Assembly (NCBI RefSeq): GCF_000379465.1
Contig: NZ_KB905380.1
Coordinates: 682,001 to 746,000, forward strand
Reading direction: 5' to 3'
DNA from: Sciscionella marina DSM 45152
Lineage (GTDB): Bacteria > Actinomycetota > Actinomycetes > Mycobacteriales > Pseudonocardiaceae
DNA: 64,000 nt
This document shows, one piece after another, positions 1 through 9,179 of this stretch. How positions within the stretch are numbered: position 1 is the first letter of the stretch; each line of letters starts with the position of its first letter. Under the pieces are notes generated by a model. The model worked only from the letters and a program-made list of their open reading frames with translations. It was not told where the DNA came from and searched no databases. A program made the translations under genes and the position numbers.

Positions 1-315
1 CTGGAAGTTGGTCAGCATCCCGCCGAGCCAGCGCTGGTTGACGAACGGCATGCCGACCCGCTGCGCCTCGCGCGCGATCGCTTCCTGGGCCTGCTTCTTC
101 GTGCCGACGAACAGGATCGAGCCGCCGTGCGCGACCGTCTGCTTGACGAACTCGTAGGCGCGGTCGATGTAGGACAGCGTCTGCTGCAGGTCGATGATGT
201 AGATGCCGTTGCGCTCGGTGAAGATGTAGCGCTTCATCTTCGGGTTCCAGCGGCGGGTCTGATGCCCGAAATGGACACCGGAGTCCAGCAGCTCCTTCAT
301 GGTGACGACGGCCAT
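1..315 (-). CDS. rpsB: 30S ribosomal protein S2, 5' part (cut by window edge)
   Basis: The first 105 codons of ribosomal protein S2, a protein of the small ribosomal subunit. It begins [20 protein letters not shown], followed by [19 protein letters not shown] and [13 protein letters not shown], which are hallmark S2 segments. ATG at 313-315 is the start; a second in-frame ATG five codons later is less likely because homologues carry the AVVT extension. The rest of the gene lies beyond base 1. It has its own promoter and a long structured leader (316-540). Confidence 0.97.
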   Translation of the reverse strand, partial: MAVVTMKELLDSGVHFGHQTRRWNPKMKRYIFTERNGIYIIDLQQTLSYIDRAYEFVKQTVAHGGSILFVGTKKQAQEAIAREAQRVGMPFVNQRWLGGMLTNFQ

Positions 316-540
316 TGCCGGATACACCTCTGTCTTTGCTCGCGCGCACCCCGCCGGGCCGACAGCATCGAAGCGGTCGGAGCACGCTGGTTCGGTTCTT
401 CGCCGGGCGGCCGGGTGGCCGCCTGGCCCTGGTGCCGATCGGCGATCCGAACCCCGGAACGTCCGGGGACCGTCGGATCGCGATGCCTTCCCTGCGGGAA
501 GAATCGGCACGCGAAGTCACCACGTACGGATACGTGGCGC
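316..540 (-). promoter_or_regulatory. Structured 5' leader of rpsB with three hairpins
   Basis: About 225 nt of predicted untranslated leader between the rpsB promoter and start codon. Three hairpins can be read directly. 520-537 has arms CCACGTA/TACGTGG with a 4-nt loop. 487-501 has arms CTTCCC/GGGAAG. 443-480 has an outer stem CGATCCGA/TCGGATCG enclosing an inner stem CCCCGGA/TCCGGGG with a 3-nt loop. Leaders of ribosomal protein genes are often bound by their own product; autoregulation by S2 here is inference. No other gene is visible between 316 and 675. Confidence 0.55.
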
Positions 541-546
541 TCGACC

Positions 547-575
547 AGTGTAAACCAGGCCCGATTCGCACGTCA
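547..575 (-). promoter_or_regulatory. Candidate rpsB promoter
   Basis: On the minus strand a TACACT -10 box (547-552) lies 17 bp downstream of TGACGT (570-575), an acceptable match to the housekeeping sigma consensus. Transcription would start near 540, giving rpsB a leader of about 225 nt. Confidence 0.5.
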
Positions 576-675
576 TCGCAGTATCGATGGGTATGCGGGA
601 TGGTTGCCGTTTCTGTGGATTACCCGTGAACGGTCCACAACACGGGGCCGCGCACTTCCCATCCGAGTTCCGAGC

Positions 676-1263
676 ATGCACCCTTGTCGCATGCCGATCC
701 GGTCCAGCCCACCGACGCGGGTGCACGCGGCGATAGCCAAGCTGTTCGCCGTCGTGCTCTTCGTGCCGCTGCTCGGGCTCGCGCTCGCCGGTCCGGGCAA
801 GCTCGTCACCGCCTCCGCGCACGCCGCGACGGCCGCGGCCGGCTACGGCTGGCCGATCGCGCCCCCGCACCCGGTCGTGCGCGGATTCGACGCACCGGTG
901 AACCCTTACGGCCCCGGGCACCGCGGCGTGGACCTCGGTGCCGCGGAAAGCTCCCGGGTCAGCGCGGCCGCGGGCGGGGTGGTGACGTTCGCGGGACCGG
1001 TCGCCGGGCACGGTGTGGTCTCCATCCAGCACGCGGACGGCATGCGCACCACCTACGAACCGGTCACCGCCACGGTCGCCAAGGGTGACCAGGTGCACGG
1101 TGGCCAGCCGATCGGCACCCTGCGGAGCGGGCACGACTGCGGAGCCGCGCGTGTGGCCGCCTGCCTGCACTGGGGCGCCCGGCACGGGGAGACCGACTAC
1201 CGCGATCCCCTCGGCCTGCTCGCGGGCGGGCACGTGCGGCTGCTGCCCTGGTACCGCCCCTGA
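676..1263 (+). CDS. Secreted M23-like (LytM/peptidoglycan-binding) protein
   Basis: Protein of 195 aa with an N-terminal hydrophobic signal/anchor (about 18-40) and a C-terminal M23 fold (about 57-185), presumably acting on or binding cell-wall peptidoglycan outside the membrane. The first zinc motif is present (HRGVD, H82 and D86). The second motif reads CLHWGAR (C163-L-H165), so the first His of the usual HxH pair is replaced by Cys. Divergent from rpsB, as the related gene is in mycobacteria (Rv2891 region). Starts at 676 or 691 are both possible; neither has a clear Shine-Dalgarno. It may be a weak or non-catalytic M23 protein. Confidence 0.8.
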   Translation: MHPCRMPIRSSPPTRVHAAIAKLFAVVLFVPLLGLALAGPGKLVTASAHAATAAAGYGWPIAPPHPVVRGFDAPVNPYGPGHRGVDLGAAESSRVSAAAGGVVTFAGPVAGHGVVSIQHADGMRTTYEPVTATVAKGDQVHGGQPIGTLRSGHDCGAARVAACLHWGARHGETDYRDPLGLLAGGHVRLLPWYRP

Positions 1264-1266
1264 TCG

Positions 1267-1297
1267 AGCGCCGCTGATCCCGGGTCCGGCGGGCGCT
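1267..1297. terminator. Hairpin between convergent M23 and whiG genes
   Basis: Imperfect inverted repeat AGCGCCGC / GCGGGCGCT in the 32-bp gap between two convergent genes, partly covering the whiG stop codon. No T-tract. Plausible bidirectional terminator. Confidence 0.35.
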
Positions 1298-2201
1298 ACT
1301 CGCTGGACTGCGCCTGCATCGTGTTGCGCAGCCGCAGTACTGCCCGGGTGTGCAGCTGGCAGACCCGGGACTCGGTCACCCCGAGCACCTTGCCGATCTC
1401 CGCGAGCGTGAGGTTCTCGAAGTAATAGAGGGTGACCACGACCCGGTCGCGCTCGGCGAGCTTCGCGATGGCGTCGGCCAGCTGCTTACGGGTGTCCCGG
1501 TCGACCAGGCTGGCCACCGGATCGATCGCGGCATGGTCGCGCAGGGTGTCGGCCAGCGCGGTCGTGCGCTCCCCCGCGATCAGTTCGTCCAGTGCCATGA
1601 CGCTGGTGAGCTGGAGCTGACCGTAGAGCTCGCGCAGTTCGGTCACCCCGATCCCCAGTTCGGCGGCGAGCTCGGAATCGGTCGGGGTGCGCTGCAGCCG
1701 AGCGCCGAGGGATTCGAGCACTCGCTCCAGATCGCGCGCCTTGCCACGCACCGAACGCGGCACCCAGTCCTGGGCGCGCAGATCGTCGAGGATGGCGCCG
1801 CGGATGCGCTGCATCGCGTAGGTCTCGAACTTGAGCCCGCGTTCGGGTTCGAACTTCTCGATCGCGTCGACGAGTCCGAAGATGCCCGACTGCACGAGAT
1901 CGGCGATGTCCACGTGCGCGGGAAGCCCGACACCGACCCGGCCGGCGACGTACTTCACGAGCGGGGCGTAGTGCAGGACGAGGCGGTCCCGGGTGGCACG
2001 GTCGCGCTCGCGCGCGAACCACTGCCACAGCGCGACGATGCCCGCTTCGACATCGTCCGCGCTGCGCCGGTCGCCGTCGAGTACGCCGTCCGGCTGCCCG
2101 GGGCCGTAAGCCCCGGTGCGTTGCTCGGGCGGTGAATCGACGAGCCGAAGTCGCGTCGCCGGCCTCGGGCGGTCAGCGGGATCGTGGATGCGCTCGGTCA
2201 T
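1296..2201 (-). CDS. whiG: FliA/WhiG-family RNA polymerase sigma factor
   Basis: 301-aa sigma-70 family factor of the WhiG/FliA type, which directs RNA polymerase to sporulation genes in filamentous actinomycetes. An N-terminal tail (1-55) is followed by region 2 ([48 protein letters not shown]), region 3, and region 4 with a helix-turn-helix ending [20 protein letters not shown]. Length fits the family. The gene overlaps the end of xerC by 29 bp, so the two are co-transcribed. The WhiG antagonist RsiG is not in this window. Confidence 0.93.
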   Translation of the reverse strand: MTERIHDPADRPRPATRLRLVDSPPEQRTGAYGPGQPDGVLDGDRRSADDVEAGIVALWQWFARERDRATRDRLVLHYAPLVKYVAGRVGVGLPAHVDIADLVQSGIFGLVDAIEKFEPERGLKFETYAMQRIRGAILDDLRAQDWVPRSVRGKARDLERVLESLGARLQRTPTDSELAAELGIGVTELRELYGQLQLTSVMALDELIAGERTTALADTLRDHAAIDPVASLVDRDTRKQLADAIAKLAERDRVVVTLYYFENLTLAEIGKVLGVTESRVCQLHTRAVLRLRNTMQAQSSE

Positions 2202-3201
2202 GGATGGCCTTCAGCCGTTCGACTGTCACGTGCGTGTAAAGCTGGGTCGTAGCAAGGGTAGCGTGCCCGAGAAGTTCTTGGACCACGCGCAGATCCGCAC
2301 CGCCTTCCAGCAAATGAGTGGCCGCGCTGTGGCGTAGCCCGTGCGGTCCCATGTCCGCAGCCGAGGACACCGCGCCGACGGCATCGTGCACCACCCGGCG
2401 CACGGCGCGCTGGTCGACGCGCCCGCCCCGGCTGCCGAGGAACAGTGCCGCCCCGCTGCGCTCGTTGACCAGCGTCTGCCGGGCGCCGAGCCAGTCCCGC
2501 AGGGCCGCGAGCGCCGGTTCCCCGTAGGGCACAGTGCGCTGTTTGCGTCCCTTACCGAGCACGGTGATCACCTTGCGCTGCTCGTCGATGTCCCCGAGGT
2601 CGAGCCCGCACAGTTCGGAGACCCGGACCCCGGTGGCGTACAGCAGCTCCAGCATCGCCTTGTCCCGCAGGGCGACCGGATCACCCTGCTCGGCACCCAG
2701 CGCGGCCGCGTGCATGGCCTCCTCGGCCTGATCGGCCCGCAGCACGGAGGGCAGTGCGCGGTGGGCGCGTGGTGCGGCGAGCCGCTGGCCCGGATCACTT
2801 GTCAGATAGCCCCGGCCGGAGGTCCATGCGGTGAAACCGCGCGCGGCAGCGGCCCGCCGCGCCATGCTCGTCCGGCTCGCCCCCGCCTCGCGCTGCCTGG
2901 CGAGCCAGGAACGCAGTCCGGCGAGATCGATCCCGTCGAGACAGCCGTTCCCGGGCGCCGCACGGTGTTCGTCCCCGTCCTCGAGTTCGGCGAGCAGGCT
3001 CACCACGTCGCCGAGGTAGGCGCGCACGGTGTGCGCCGAGAGATCCCGCTCGAGCCGCAGGTGTTGCTCGTACTCATCGAGAAGCCGCTGCTGCCAGACC
3101 GGCAGACCCGCACGCCGCTCGCGCGGGTTCGACCGCCCAGCGGTAGGACGAGTTTGCGAGGACACGCAAGGAACAGTGCGCCATCGTCTACTTTTGGTCA
3201 A
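2173..3201 (-). CDS. xerC: Tyrosine recombinase XerC
   Basis: 342-aa site-specific recombinase for chromosome dimer resolution. The N-terminal SAM-like domain (about 35-145) is followed by a catalytic domain with all expected residues: R193 (ATGVRVSE), K217 (LGKGRK), H287 and R290 ([10 protein letters not shown]), H313 (LLGHATL) and nucleophile Y322. The start is TTG at 3201, overlapping the dprA stop by four bases. The first ~33 residues are basic and poorly conserved, so a later GTG start is possible. The position between dprA and whiG matches other actinobacteria. Confidence 0.92.
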   Translation of the reverse strand: MTKSRRWRTVPCVSSQTRPTAGRSNPRERRAGLPVWQQRLLDEYEQHLRLERDLSAHTVRAYLGDVVSLLAELEDGDEHRAAPGNGCLDGIDLAGLRSWLARQREAGASRTSMARRAAAARGFTAWTSGRGYLTSDPGQRLAAPRAHRALPSVLRADQAEEAMHAAALGAEQGDPVALRDKAMLELLYATGVRVSELCGLDLGDIDEQRKVITVLGKGRKQRTVPYGEPALAALRDWLGARQTLVNERSGAALFLGSRGGRVDQRAVRRVVHDAVGAVSSAADMGPHGLRHSAATHLLEGGADLRVVQELLGHATLATTQLYTHVTVERLKAIHDRAHPRSR

Positions 3202-4373
3202 GTACCGTGCGCGGTGTGCCGTTCGGCATCGGCGGCCGACAGGGCCACCGTTCGCTGCCAGCCGAGCTCCCCGTGGCGCGCCAGTCCGGACAGTTCGAGC
3301 CTGGTCAGGTTCGCGCGCACGGAAGCCAGTTCGATCCCCGTCGCGGCCGCGACCTGCTCCGGATCACGTGCCGCGGACCGGCCGAGTGTTTCGAGTACCC
3401 GTTTGGCCTCCTGGTCGAGTTCGTCGACCGGATCGGGTTCGCCCATCCGCGGCCCGGCTCCCGCGCTCGCGTCGAACGGCCCGATGGCCGCCCGCACATC
3501 CGCGAGATCTCCGGCGAGCACGGCATCCCCGTCTCGTAGTAGCTGGTGGCAGCCAAGCGACATGGCCGAGGTGATCGGGCCGGGCACGGCGAGCACGGGG
3601 CGCCCGATCGCGTGCGCTGTCGCCGCGGTGTTGCGGGCACCGCTTCGCCTGCCCGCCTCCACGACGAGTGTCCCGTCCCCGAGCGCGGCGATGAGCCGGT
3701 TGCGAGCGAGGAAGCGGTACCTGGCCGGTTGAGTGCCCGGCGGATACTCGCTGATCAGGCTGCCGTGTTCGGCGATGTGCTCGAGCAGCCGCGCATGCCC
3801 TGCCGGGTAGGGCACATCGATTCCGCAGGCGAGGACGGCGACCGTGACTCCGTCGGCGGCGAGCGCGCCCTTGTGTGCCGCGCCGTCGATCCCGTAGGCC
3901 GCACCCGAGACCACGCCCACATCTTCCTGCGCGAGACCGTAGGCGAGATCGGTGGCCACGTGTTCGCCGTACGGGGTGGCCGCCCGGGCGCCGACCACGG
4001 CGAGCGTTCGATCGCCGTGGTCGGTGAGCGGTCGTCCGCGCACCCAGAGCCCGATGGGTTCGCCGGAGTACCGGACACCCCGGCGCGCGGCGAGTTCGAG
4101 CGCGAGGAACCGCCAGCTCGGCCACTCTTCGTCCTCCGGGGTGACGAGGCGGGCTCCCGCATTGGCCGCGCGTTCGAGATCGCGCGCGGCCCGGTCGAGG
4201 TGCCTGCGCGCCGAGGTCTCCTTGTCCACGGCGACCGAGACCTCTCCGGCACGCACGAGTTCGGCGGCCTGCTCCGGACCGTGCCGGGCGACGAAAGCCC
4301 GCAGCGCGATCGAGGGCGGTTCGGCGACCCGGAGCAGATAGGCGCGGGCGGAGCGCGGGTCCGAGCCGGTCAT
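3198..4373 (-). CDS. dprA: DNA-processing protein DprA
   Basis: 391-aa Rossmann-fold protein that binds single-stranded DNA and loads RecA during natural transformation. Signature stretches are [64 protein letters not shown] and [16 protein letters not shown]-terminal winged helix follows (about 325-385). ATG at 4373 overlaps the yifB stop as ATGA. Neighbouring yifB and yraN form the usual cluster, although transformation is not established for most relatives. Confidence 0.94.
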   Translation of the reverse strand: MTGSDPRSARAYLLRVAEPPSIALRAFVARHGPEQAAELVRAGEVSVAVDKETSARRHLDRAARDLERAANAGARLVTPEDEEWPSWRFLALELAARRGVRYSGEPIGLWVRGRPLTDHGDRTLAVVGARAATPYGEHVATDLAYGLAQEDVGVVSGAAYGIDGAAHKGALAADGVTVAVLACGIDVPYPAGHARLLEHIAEHGSLISEYPPGTQPARYRFLARNRLIAALGDGTLVVEAGRRSGARNTAATAHAIGRPVLAVPGPITSAMSLGCHQLLRDGDAVLAGDLADVRAAIGPFDASAGAGPRMGEPDPVDELDQEAKRVLETLGRSAARDPEQVAAATGIELASVRANLTRLELSGLARHGELGWQRTVALSAADAERHTAHGT

Positions 4374-5875
4374 GCGGCGCTCCGTTCCCGGAAGCCGAGC
4401 GCGGTGGCGACATGATCCGAGGTGGGCCGCGGGGTACCGGCCAGATCGCTGAGGGTCCACGCGACCCGCAGACAGCGATCCGCGCCGCGCGCGCTCACCG
4501 CGCCGGAACGCAGGCCGCGGTCCAGGAGGCCGGTCGCCGCCGTGGACAGGGCGTGCTCGCCGCGCAGCACCGGTCCGGGGACCTCGGAGTTCGCGTGCAG
4601 ACCGTACCCGGACCAGCGGTGTGTGGCGCGTTCCCTTGCCACCGTGACCCGTTCGCGGACCACGGCGCTCGATTCACCGGCACCACCGGCGATCGCGGTG
4701 ATCGGGCGCATCCGCACCCGGAGATCCACCCGGTCCAGCAGCGGCCCGGAAAGCCGCCCCAGATACTGCTTGCGCACTCGGGGCAGACAGGTGCAGTCGA
4801 TATCGCGGGCCGGAGCACACGGACACGGATTGGTCGCGAGCACCAGCTGAAACCGGGCCGGATAGCGGGCAACACCCTCCCGGCGCGCGTGCCGCACCTC
4901 GCCGTCCTCGAGCGCGGTGCGCAGGGCGTTGAGCCGCTGTGGCCCGAACTCGGCGGCCTCGTCCAGGAAAAGCACCCCGTTGTGGGCGCGGGACACGGCG
5001 CCGGGCCGCGCTATTCCGCTGCCCCCGCCGACGAGTGCGGCGACCGAGATCGAATGGTGCGGGTCGACGAACGGCGGGCGGTCCAGTAGCCCGCCCTCGG
5101 ATGGCAGGGTTCCGGCGAGCGAGCACACCGCGGCCAGTTCGATGGCTTGCGCCGGGGACAGCGGCGGCAGCAGCCCGGGAAGCCTGCTCGCCAGCATCGT
5201 CTTGCCCGTTCCTGGCGGACCGGTGAGCAAGAGGTGATGTCCGCCCGCCGCGGCGACCTCGAGCGCCCAGCGTGCCTCGGACTGGCCGACCACGTCGGCG
5301 AGGTCGGGGCCGTCGACAGCGGGGACGCCGGTGACCGGATCCGGTTCGCGCAGACCGTGCGGCTCGCCGCGCAGCCAGTCGAGTACCTCGCTCAGTTGCT
5401 CGGCGCCGAGCACTCGTATCCCCTCGGCCAGCCCGGCCTCGGCCAGGTTCGCGGCGGGCACGATCGCGGTGTCGAAACCCGCCTTGTGCGCGGCGAGCAG
5501 TGCGGGAAGTACACCGCGCACGGCGCGGGTGCGACCGTCGAGGGCGAGTTCTCCGAGCAACGCGACACCGGTGAACGAGTCCGGGGAGACCACCTCGGCC
5601 GCGGCGAGCAGGCCGCAGGCGAGGGCGAGGTCGTAGGCCGCACCTGCCTTCGGCAGATCGGCCGGGGACAGCGCGAGGCGTACCTGCCGTTGCGGCCAGA
5701 CCACTCCGCTGTTGCGCACCGCGGATCTGACGCGTTCCTTCGCCTCGCGCAACGCGGCGTCCGGGAGGCCCATCAGGTGCACACCGGGCACCCCCGGTCC
5801 GAGATCGGCCTCGATCTCCACCATGGTCCCGTCCACGCCGTGCATGGCAACCGACCACACGCGCGCCAGCACCAT
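4370..5875 (-). CDS. YifB/ComM-type Mg-chelatase-like AAA+ ATPase
   Basis: 501-aa ComM/YifB family protein; ComM is a helicase that helps branch migration during transformation. A ChlI-type N-terminal domain (MVLARVWSVAMHGVDG, LGPGVPGVHLMGLPDAALRE) precedes an AAA+ core with Walker A GPPGTGKTMLASRLPG and Walker B region NGVLFLDEAAEF. A Cys-rich stretch (NPCPCAPARDIDCTC) and a C-terminal helical domain follow. ATG at 5875 shares one base with the yraN stop. A longer reading upstream overlaps yraN and is unlikely. Confidence 0.93.
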   Translation of the reverse strand: MVLARVWSVAMHGVDGTMVEIEADLGPGVPGVHLMGLPDAALREAKERVRSAVRNSGVVWPQRQVRLALSPADLPKAGAAYDLALACGLLAAAEVVSPDSFTGVALLGELALDGRTRAVRGVLPALLAAHKAGFDTAIVPAANLAEAGLAEGIRVLGAEQLSEVLDWLRGEPHGLREPDPVTGVPAVDGPDLADVVGQSEARWALEVAAAGGHHLLLTGPPGTGKTMLASRLPGLLPPLSPAQAIELAAVCSLAGTLPSEGGLLDRPPFVDPHHSISVAALVGGGSGIARPGAVSRAHNGVLFLDEAAEFGPQRLNALRTALEDGEVRHARREGVARYPARFQLVLATNPCPCAPARDIDCTCLPRVRKQYLGRLSGPLLDRVDLRVRMRPITAIAGGAGESSAVVRERVTVARERATHRWSGYGLHANSEVPGPVLRGEHALSTAATGLLDRGLRSGAVSARGADRCLRVAWTLSDLAGTPRPTSDHVATALGFRERSAA

Positions 5876-6255
5876 CAGAACGCCCCCTCGATGTGTTCCA
5901 CCTCCGGAGGACGCCCCGGCGGCCACAGCACGGCGAGGACATCGAAGCGGATCTCCCGCAGCGGCAGGGGATACTCGGCGAGCCAGGCGCGGGTGAGTTC
6001 CCGGATCCGCTCCGCCTTCGCCGGTGGCACGGCCTCGGCGGGAGCGCCGAAACCGGTTCCCGAACGGGTTTTCACCTCGGCCACGATCAGCCGGATCCCG
6101 TCGGTGGCCACGATGTCCAGCTCACCCCGCGGACATCGCCAGTTCCGGTGCAGGATCACGCAGTGCTTTCCCCGGAGGTACTCCACGGCGTGGTCCTCGC
6201 CCGCCTGTCCGAGCCGTTGCCCGCCCGCTCTCCGCGGTGGTTTCCGTACCGGCAT
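5875..6255 (-). CDS. YraN/UPF0102 family endonuclease-like protein
   Basis: 126-aa UPF0102 protein with the PD-(D/E)XK-like core: GQAGEDHAVEYL, NWRCPRGELDIVATD, LIVAEVKTRSGTGFG. The substrate is unknown; the fold is that of Holliday-junction or restriction-type nucleases. ATG at 6255 is chosen because homologues begin close to the LGQAGED motif and a GA/GG-rich sequence precedes it. First gene of the yraN-yifB-dprA-xerC-whiG run. Confidence 0.9.
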   Translation of the reverse strand: MPVRKPPRRAGGQRLGQAGEDHAVEYLRGKHCVILHRNWRCPRGELDIVATDGIRLIVAEVKTRSGTGFGAPAEAVPPAKAERIRELTRAWLAEYPLPLREIRFDVLAVLWPPGRPPEVEHIEGAF

Positions 6256-6400
6256 GCCCCTCGACCCCCAGTCGCATCGATCATCTCCTGGGAACCGAGT
6301 CTGCCCGCGATTCACGCCCCGGCAAGACGCCGCGGCAAATCTGTGGATGGCCGGGCTCGCTGTGGATGGTCCGGCATACAAACGGCGCGGCACGAACGAA

Positions 6401-6430
6401 AACGGCACCGGTGAGATCACCGGTGCCGTT
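6401..6430 (-). terminator. Rho-independent terminator after the DUF2469 gene
   Basis: A 14-bp perfect inverted repeat, AACGGCACCGGTGA / TCACCGGTGCCGTT, separated by 2 nt. Read on the minus strand it is followed by TTTTCG. It lies 17 bp beyond the DUF2469 stop and separates that operon from yraN. Confidence 0.85.
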
Positions 6431-6447
6431 TGGCGTCGAAGCCTGTG

Positions 6448-6768
6448 CTAGCCGTTGAACGGCCCGTCATCGAGGCGCAGGTCGGGCTTCTCCAGCTCCT
6501 CGACGTTGACGTCCTTGAAGGTGATCACCCTGACCTGCTTGACGAATCGGGCCGGGCGGTACATGTCCCAGACCCATGCATCCGACATCCGTACCTCGAA
6601 GTACACCTCGCCGTCACCGTTACGCACCGCGACATCCACGGCGTTGGCGAGATAGAACCGTCGTTCGGTCTCGACCACATAGGTGAACTGGCCGACTATG
6701 TCGCGGTACTCCTTGTAGAGCGACAGCTCCATATCGGTCTCGTACTTCTCGAGGTCTTCCGCGCTCAT
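6448..6768 (-). CDS. DUF2469 family conserved actinobacterial protein
   Basis: 106-aa protein matching the DUF2469 family (Rv2901c type), conserved across actinobacteria between rnhB and yraN; function unknown. It starts MSAEDLEKYETDMELSLYKE and includes FEVRMSDAWVWDMYRPARF. Acidic, soluble, no membrane segment. A strong ribosome binding site (GGGAGGGAG) precedes ATG at 6768, so its own translation signal is good. It ends the lepB-rnhB operon before a strong terminator. Confidence 0.93.
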   Translation of the reverse strand: MSAEDLEKYETDMELSLYKEYRDIVGQFTYVVETERRFYLANAVDVAVRNGDGEVYFEVRMSDAWVWDMYRPARFVKQVRVITFKDVNVEELEKPDLRLDDGPFNG

Positions 6769-6842
6769 CGCTCTCCCTCCCTGCGGGAGCTCGGCGCTTC
6801 GCTCTGGCGCCGTGCCGTCAATTCGCTCGCAAGCTCGCTCAT
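6765..6842 (-). CDS. Possible 25-aa small ORF between rnhB and DUF2469
   Basis: ATG at 6842 is preceded by GGAGGAG with good spacing and opens a 25-codon frame (MSELASELTARRQSEAPSSR, then REGER). Its TGA overlaps the DUF2469 ATG as ATGA. The frame could couple translation of the next gene. Its first eight codons resemble the start of the isochorismatase gene at 24924, which suggests a start-bearing repeated sequence. Nothing else supports a function. Confidence 0.35.
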   Translation of the reverse strand: MSELASELTARRQSEAPSSRREGER

Positions 6843-6860
6843 CGAACTCCTCCGCTGCGA

Positions 6861-7622
6861 TTACCCGCCATCTTCATCGCCACCACCCTCATTGTGAACC
6901 ATGCGCCCCGCCGCGGCGCTGCGTTGCACCCGCCTCGGCGGGGTGATGTTGTGCTCGGCCGCGTAGGCGGTGACGTTGACGAACGACCAGCGGTGCACCT
7001 CGCTGGGACCGTGTTCGCGCAGCGCCGCCTTATGGCTCGCGGTCGAATACCCCTTGTGCTCCTCGAAGCCGTACCGCGGGTACTGCTCGTGCAGCCCGGC
7101 CATGATCCGGTCCCTGGTGACCTTGGCGAGCACGGAGGCCGCCGCCACACAGGCGGCGACCCGGTCCCCCTTGATCACACCCATGCTCGGCGCGGTCAGC
7201 CCGGGAACCCGGAACCCATCGGTGAGCACGTACCCGGGATGGGTCTCGAGGCGCGCCACCGCACGGCGCATGCCCTCGATGTTCGCGAAGTGCACCCCGG
7301 TCGCGTCGACCTCGGTGACGTCGATGACCACGATCGAGGTCTGCGCGCAGCGCCGGAGCAGCAGCTCGTACATCCGCTCCCGCGCGGCCGCGGTGAGCAG
7401 CTTCGAGTCGGTGAGCTCGGCGAGCCTGCCCGCGTCGCCGGGACGCAGTGTCGCCGCCGCGACCACGAGCGGACCGGCGCAGGCACCTCGTCCCGCCTCG
7501 TCCACTCCCGCGACCGGGCCGAGCCCACGCCGTTCGAGTGCGGACTGCAGTGTCCAGCTACCCGGCCACCCGCGCAGCACCGCGCGCGGCGGCCTGAGGA
7601 GCGCGGGCGCGAGTGTGGTCAC
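6861..7622 (-). CDS. rnhB: Ribonuclease HII
   Basis: 253-aa endonuclease that cleaves the RNA strand of RNA/DNA hybrids and single ribonucleotides in DNA. Active-site motifs are [15 protein letters not shown] (paired acidic residues), VLTDGF and KVTRDRIM, with the substrate-recognition helix [17 protein letters not shown]. The start is GTG at 7622, overlapping the lepB stop as GTGA. The C-terminal tail ([14 protein letters not shown]) is variable. Confidence 0.95.
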   Translation of the reverse strand: MTTLAPALLRPPRAVLRGWPGSWTLQSALERRGLGPVAGVDEAGRGACAGPLVVAAATLRPGDAGRLAELTDSKLLTAAARERMYELLLRRCAQTSIVVIDVTEVDATGVHFANIEGMRRAVARLETHPGYVLTDGFRVPGLTAPSMGVIKGDRVAACVAAASVLAKVTRDRIMAGLHEQYPRYGFEEHKGYSTASHKAALREHGPSEVHRWSFVNVTAYAAEHNITPPRRVQRSAAAGRMVHNEGGGDEDGG

Positions 7623-8626
7623 CGCCGCCTGCCACGTTTGTCACGCACGAGCGCGCGCACCTTTCGTCCGGTCCACACGGCCGGGACCGCGAGCACGAAA
7701 CCGGCCCCGAGCGGCGCGCCCGGCGGGACGGTCGAGTGCTCGATCGGCGGTGCGGGCATCGACATCGCGTGCGGATCATCGGTGCGCACGCCCTGCCAGC
7801 GCGAGGGCGGCCAGATGATCAACCGCGCCTTACCGATCACGTTGTCCACCGGAACCGTGCCGCGCACCGGGTCGGCCTGCGCGCCGTTCTGGTACCGCGA
7901 ATCGTAGGAGTTGTTGCGGTTGTCCCCCATCACCCACAACTGCCCCTGCGGAATCCTCACCGGCTTGAACGGGGCCTGCTTGTTCCCCAGGCCCTGCTGG
8001 TAATAGATGTACGGCTCGTTCAGCGGTTTACCGTCCACCAGCACCCGGTTCTGCGCATCGCAGCAGGAGACGGTCTGACCGCCGACCGCGATCACCCGCT
8101 TGACCAGATCGTACTCCGGCGGATCACCGATACCGATCGAGGAACCGAACTGCCGCAGCCAGTTCATGAACACATTCGAGGCGGGATCCACCTTGAACTC
8201 GCTCTGATCCCAGCCATCCGGCGCACGGAACACGACCACATCCCCCGGGGACGGATCGGTGAAGTCATAAGTGATCCGGTCCACCAGAATCCGATCCGGC
8301 GTGCACCCCGGACAGCCGTGCAAAGTCTGCTCCATCGACCCGGAGGGAATGGAGAACACCCGCGCCACGAACGTCTGGATCAGGAAGGTCAGCACCAGGG
8401 CGACCACAATCAGAATGGGCAGTTCCTTCCAGAACGAACCCTTCTTCTTCGGCTTGCCCTTTTTGTCCGTACGGTCGCGCGTGGATCGCGATTCGGCTTC
8501 GGCATCAGGCCTGGCATGTCGCCCACCAGAACCGTCGACCGAACCGAGCACCGCCGTCTCTTCGGCCGCGGCTTCGTCCGGTCCCTGGCGTACGTGCTGG
8601 CCTTCACCGTCGTGGGATCGCGTCAC
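7619..8626 (-). CDS. lepB: Type I signal peptidase
   Basis: 335-aa membrane protease that removes Sec/Tat signal peptides. An acidic then Lys-rich cytoplasmic N-terminus (1-65) precedes a transmembrane helix (about 68-90). The catalytic Ser97 is in IPSGSMEQ, the general base Lys176 in [11 protein letters not shown], and the box E motif is [14 protein letters not shown] second hydrophobic segment near the C-terminus (about 298-318) could be a further membrane helix, with a basic tail after it. Lies between rplS and rnhB, as in mycobacteria. Confidence 0.95.
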   Translation of the reverse strand: MTRSHDGEGQHVRQGPDEAAAEETAVLGSVDGSGGRHARPDAEAESRSTRDRTDKKGKPKKKGSFWKELPILIVVALVLTFLIQTFVARVFSIPSGSMEQTLHGCPGCTPDRILVDRITYDFTDPSPGDVVVFRAPDGWDQSEFKVDPASNVFMNWLRQFGSSIGIGDPPEYDLVKRVIAVGGQTVSCCDAQNRVLVDGKPLNEPYIYYQQGLGNKQAPFKPVRIPQGQLWVMGDNRNNSYDSRYQNGAQADPVRGTVPVDNVIGKARLIIWPPSRWQGVRTDDPHAMSMPAPPIEHSTVPPGAPLGAGFVLAVPAVWTGRKVRALVRDKRGRRR

Positions 8627-8670
8627 GCGCTTGCCGCCTCCGGGATGTGCTGCGTACCTAAGGCCCTGGG

Positions 8671-9027
8671 TCAGGAAGCCGGAGTTTCCCGCTTCTCCTT
8701 GATCTTGGCGGCCTTGCCGCGCAGGTCGCGCAGGTAGTAGAGCTTCGCGCGCCGCACATCACCGCGGGTGACGACCTCGATCTTGGCGATGTTCGGGGAG
8801 TGCACCGGGAAGGTGCGCTCGACGCCGACACCGAAGGAGACCTTGCGGACGGTGAAGGTCTCGCGGATGCCGCCGCCCTGGCGGCGGATCACGGCGCCCT
8901 TGAAGACCTGCACACGTTCCCGCGAGCCTTCGATGACGCGTACGTGCACATTCAGCGTGTCACCGGCGCGGAAAACCGGGATGTCCGAGCGCAGCGACTG
9001 TGCGTCGATCGAGTCAAGGGTGTTCAT
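8671..9027 (-). CDS. rplS: 50S ribosomal protein L19
   Basis: 118-aa protein of the large ribosomal subunit, located at the interface with the 30S subunit. Family motifs are [53 protein letters not shown] and [21 protein letters not shown] at 9027 follows a GAAGGAACGG ribosome binding site. A hairpin lies in its leader. Confidence 0.97.
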   Translation of the reverse strand: MNTLDSIDAQSLRSDIPVFRAGDTLNVHVRVIEGSRERVQVFKGAVIRRQGGGIRETFTVRKVSFGVGVERTFPVHSPNIAKIEVVTRGDVRRAKLYYLRDLRGKAAKIKEKRETPAS

Positions 9028-9049
9028 CGGTCCGTTCCTTCGTTCACGG

Positions 9050-9073
9050 GCATGGGCACGTCCGTGCCCATGC
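9050..9073 (-). promoter_or_regulatory. Hairpin in the rplS leader
   Basis: A perfect inverted repeat, GCATGGGCACG / CGTGCCCATGC, with a 2-nt centre, 23 nt upstream of the rplS start. On the minus strand no U-tract follows, so it looks less like a terminator of trmD and more like a leader structure. L19 leaders with regulatory folds are known in Firmicutes; equivalence is inference. Confidence 0.4.
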
Positions 9074-9179
9074 TGAAAGGTCTTCGATGTGGCGCGCGCG
9101 GCCGCTCACGCCGCGCAGCAACTGGTCCAGTGTGCCAGATCGCTTTCGCGCGGTTGAGGGTGGGGCGCGCCCATCGCGT

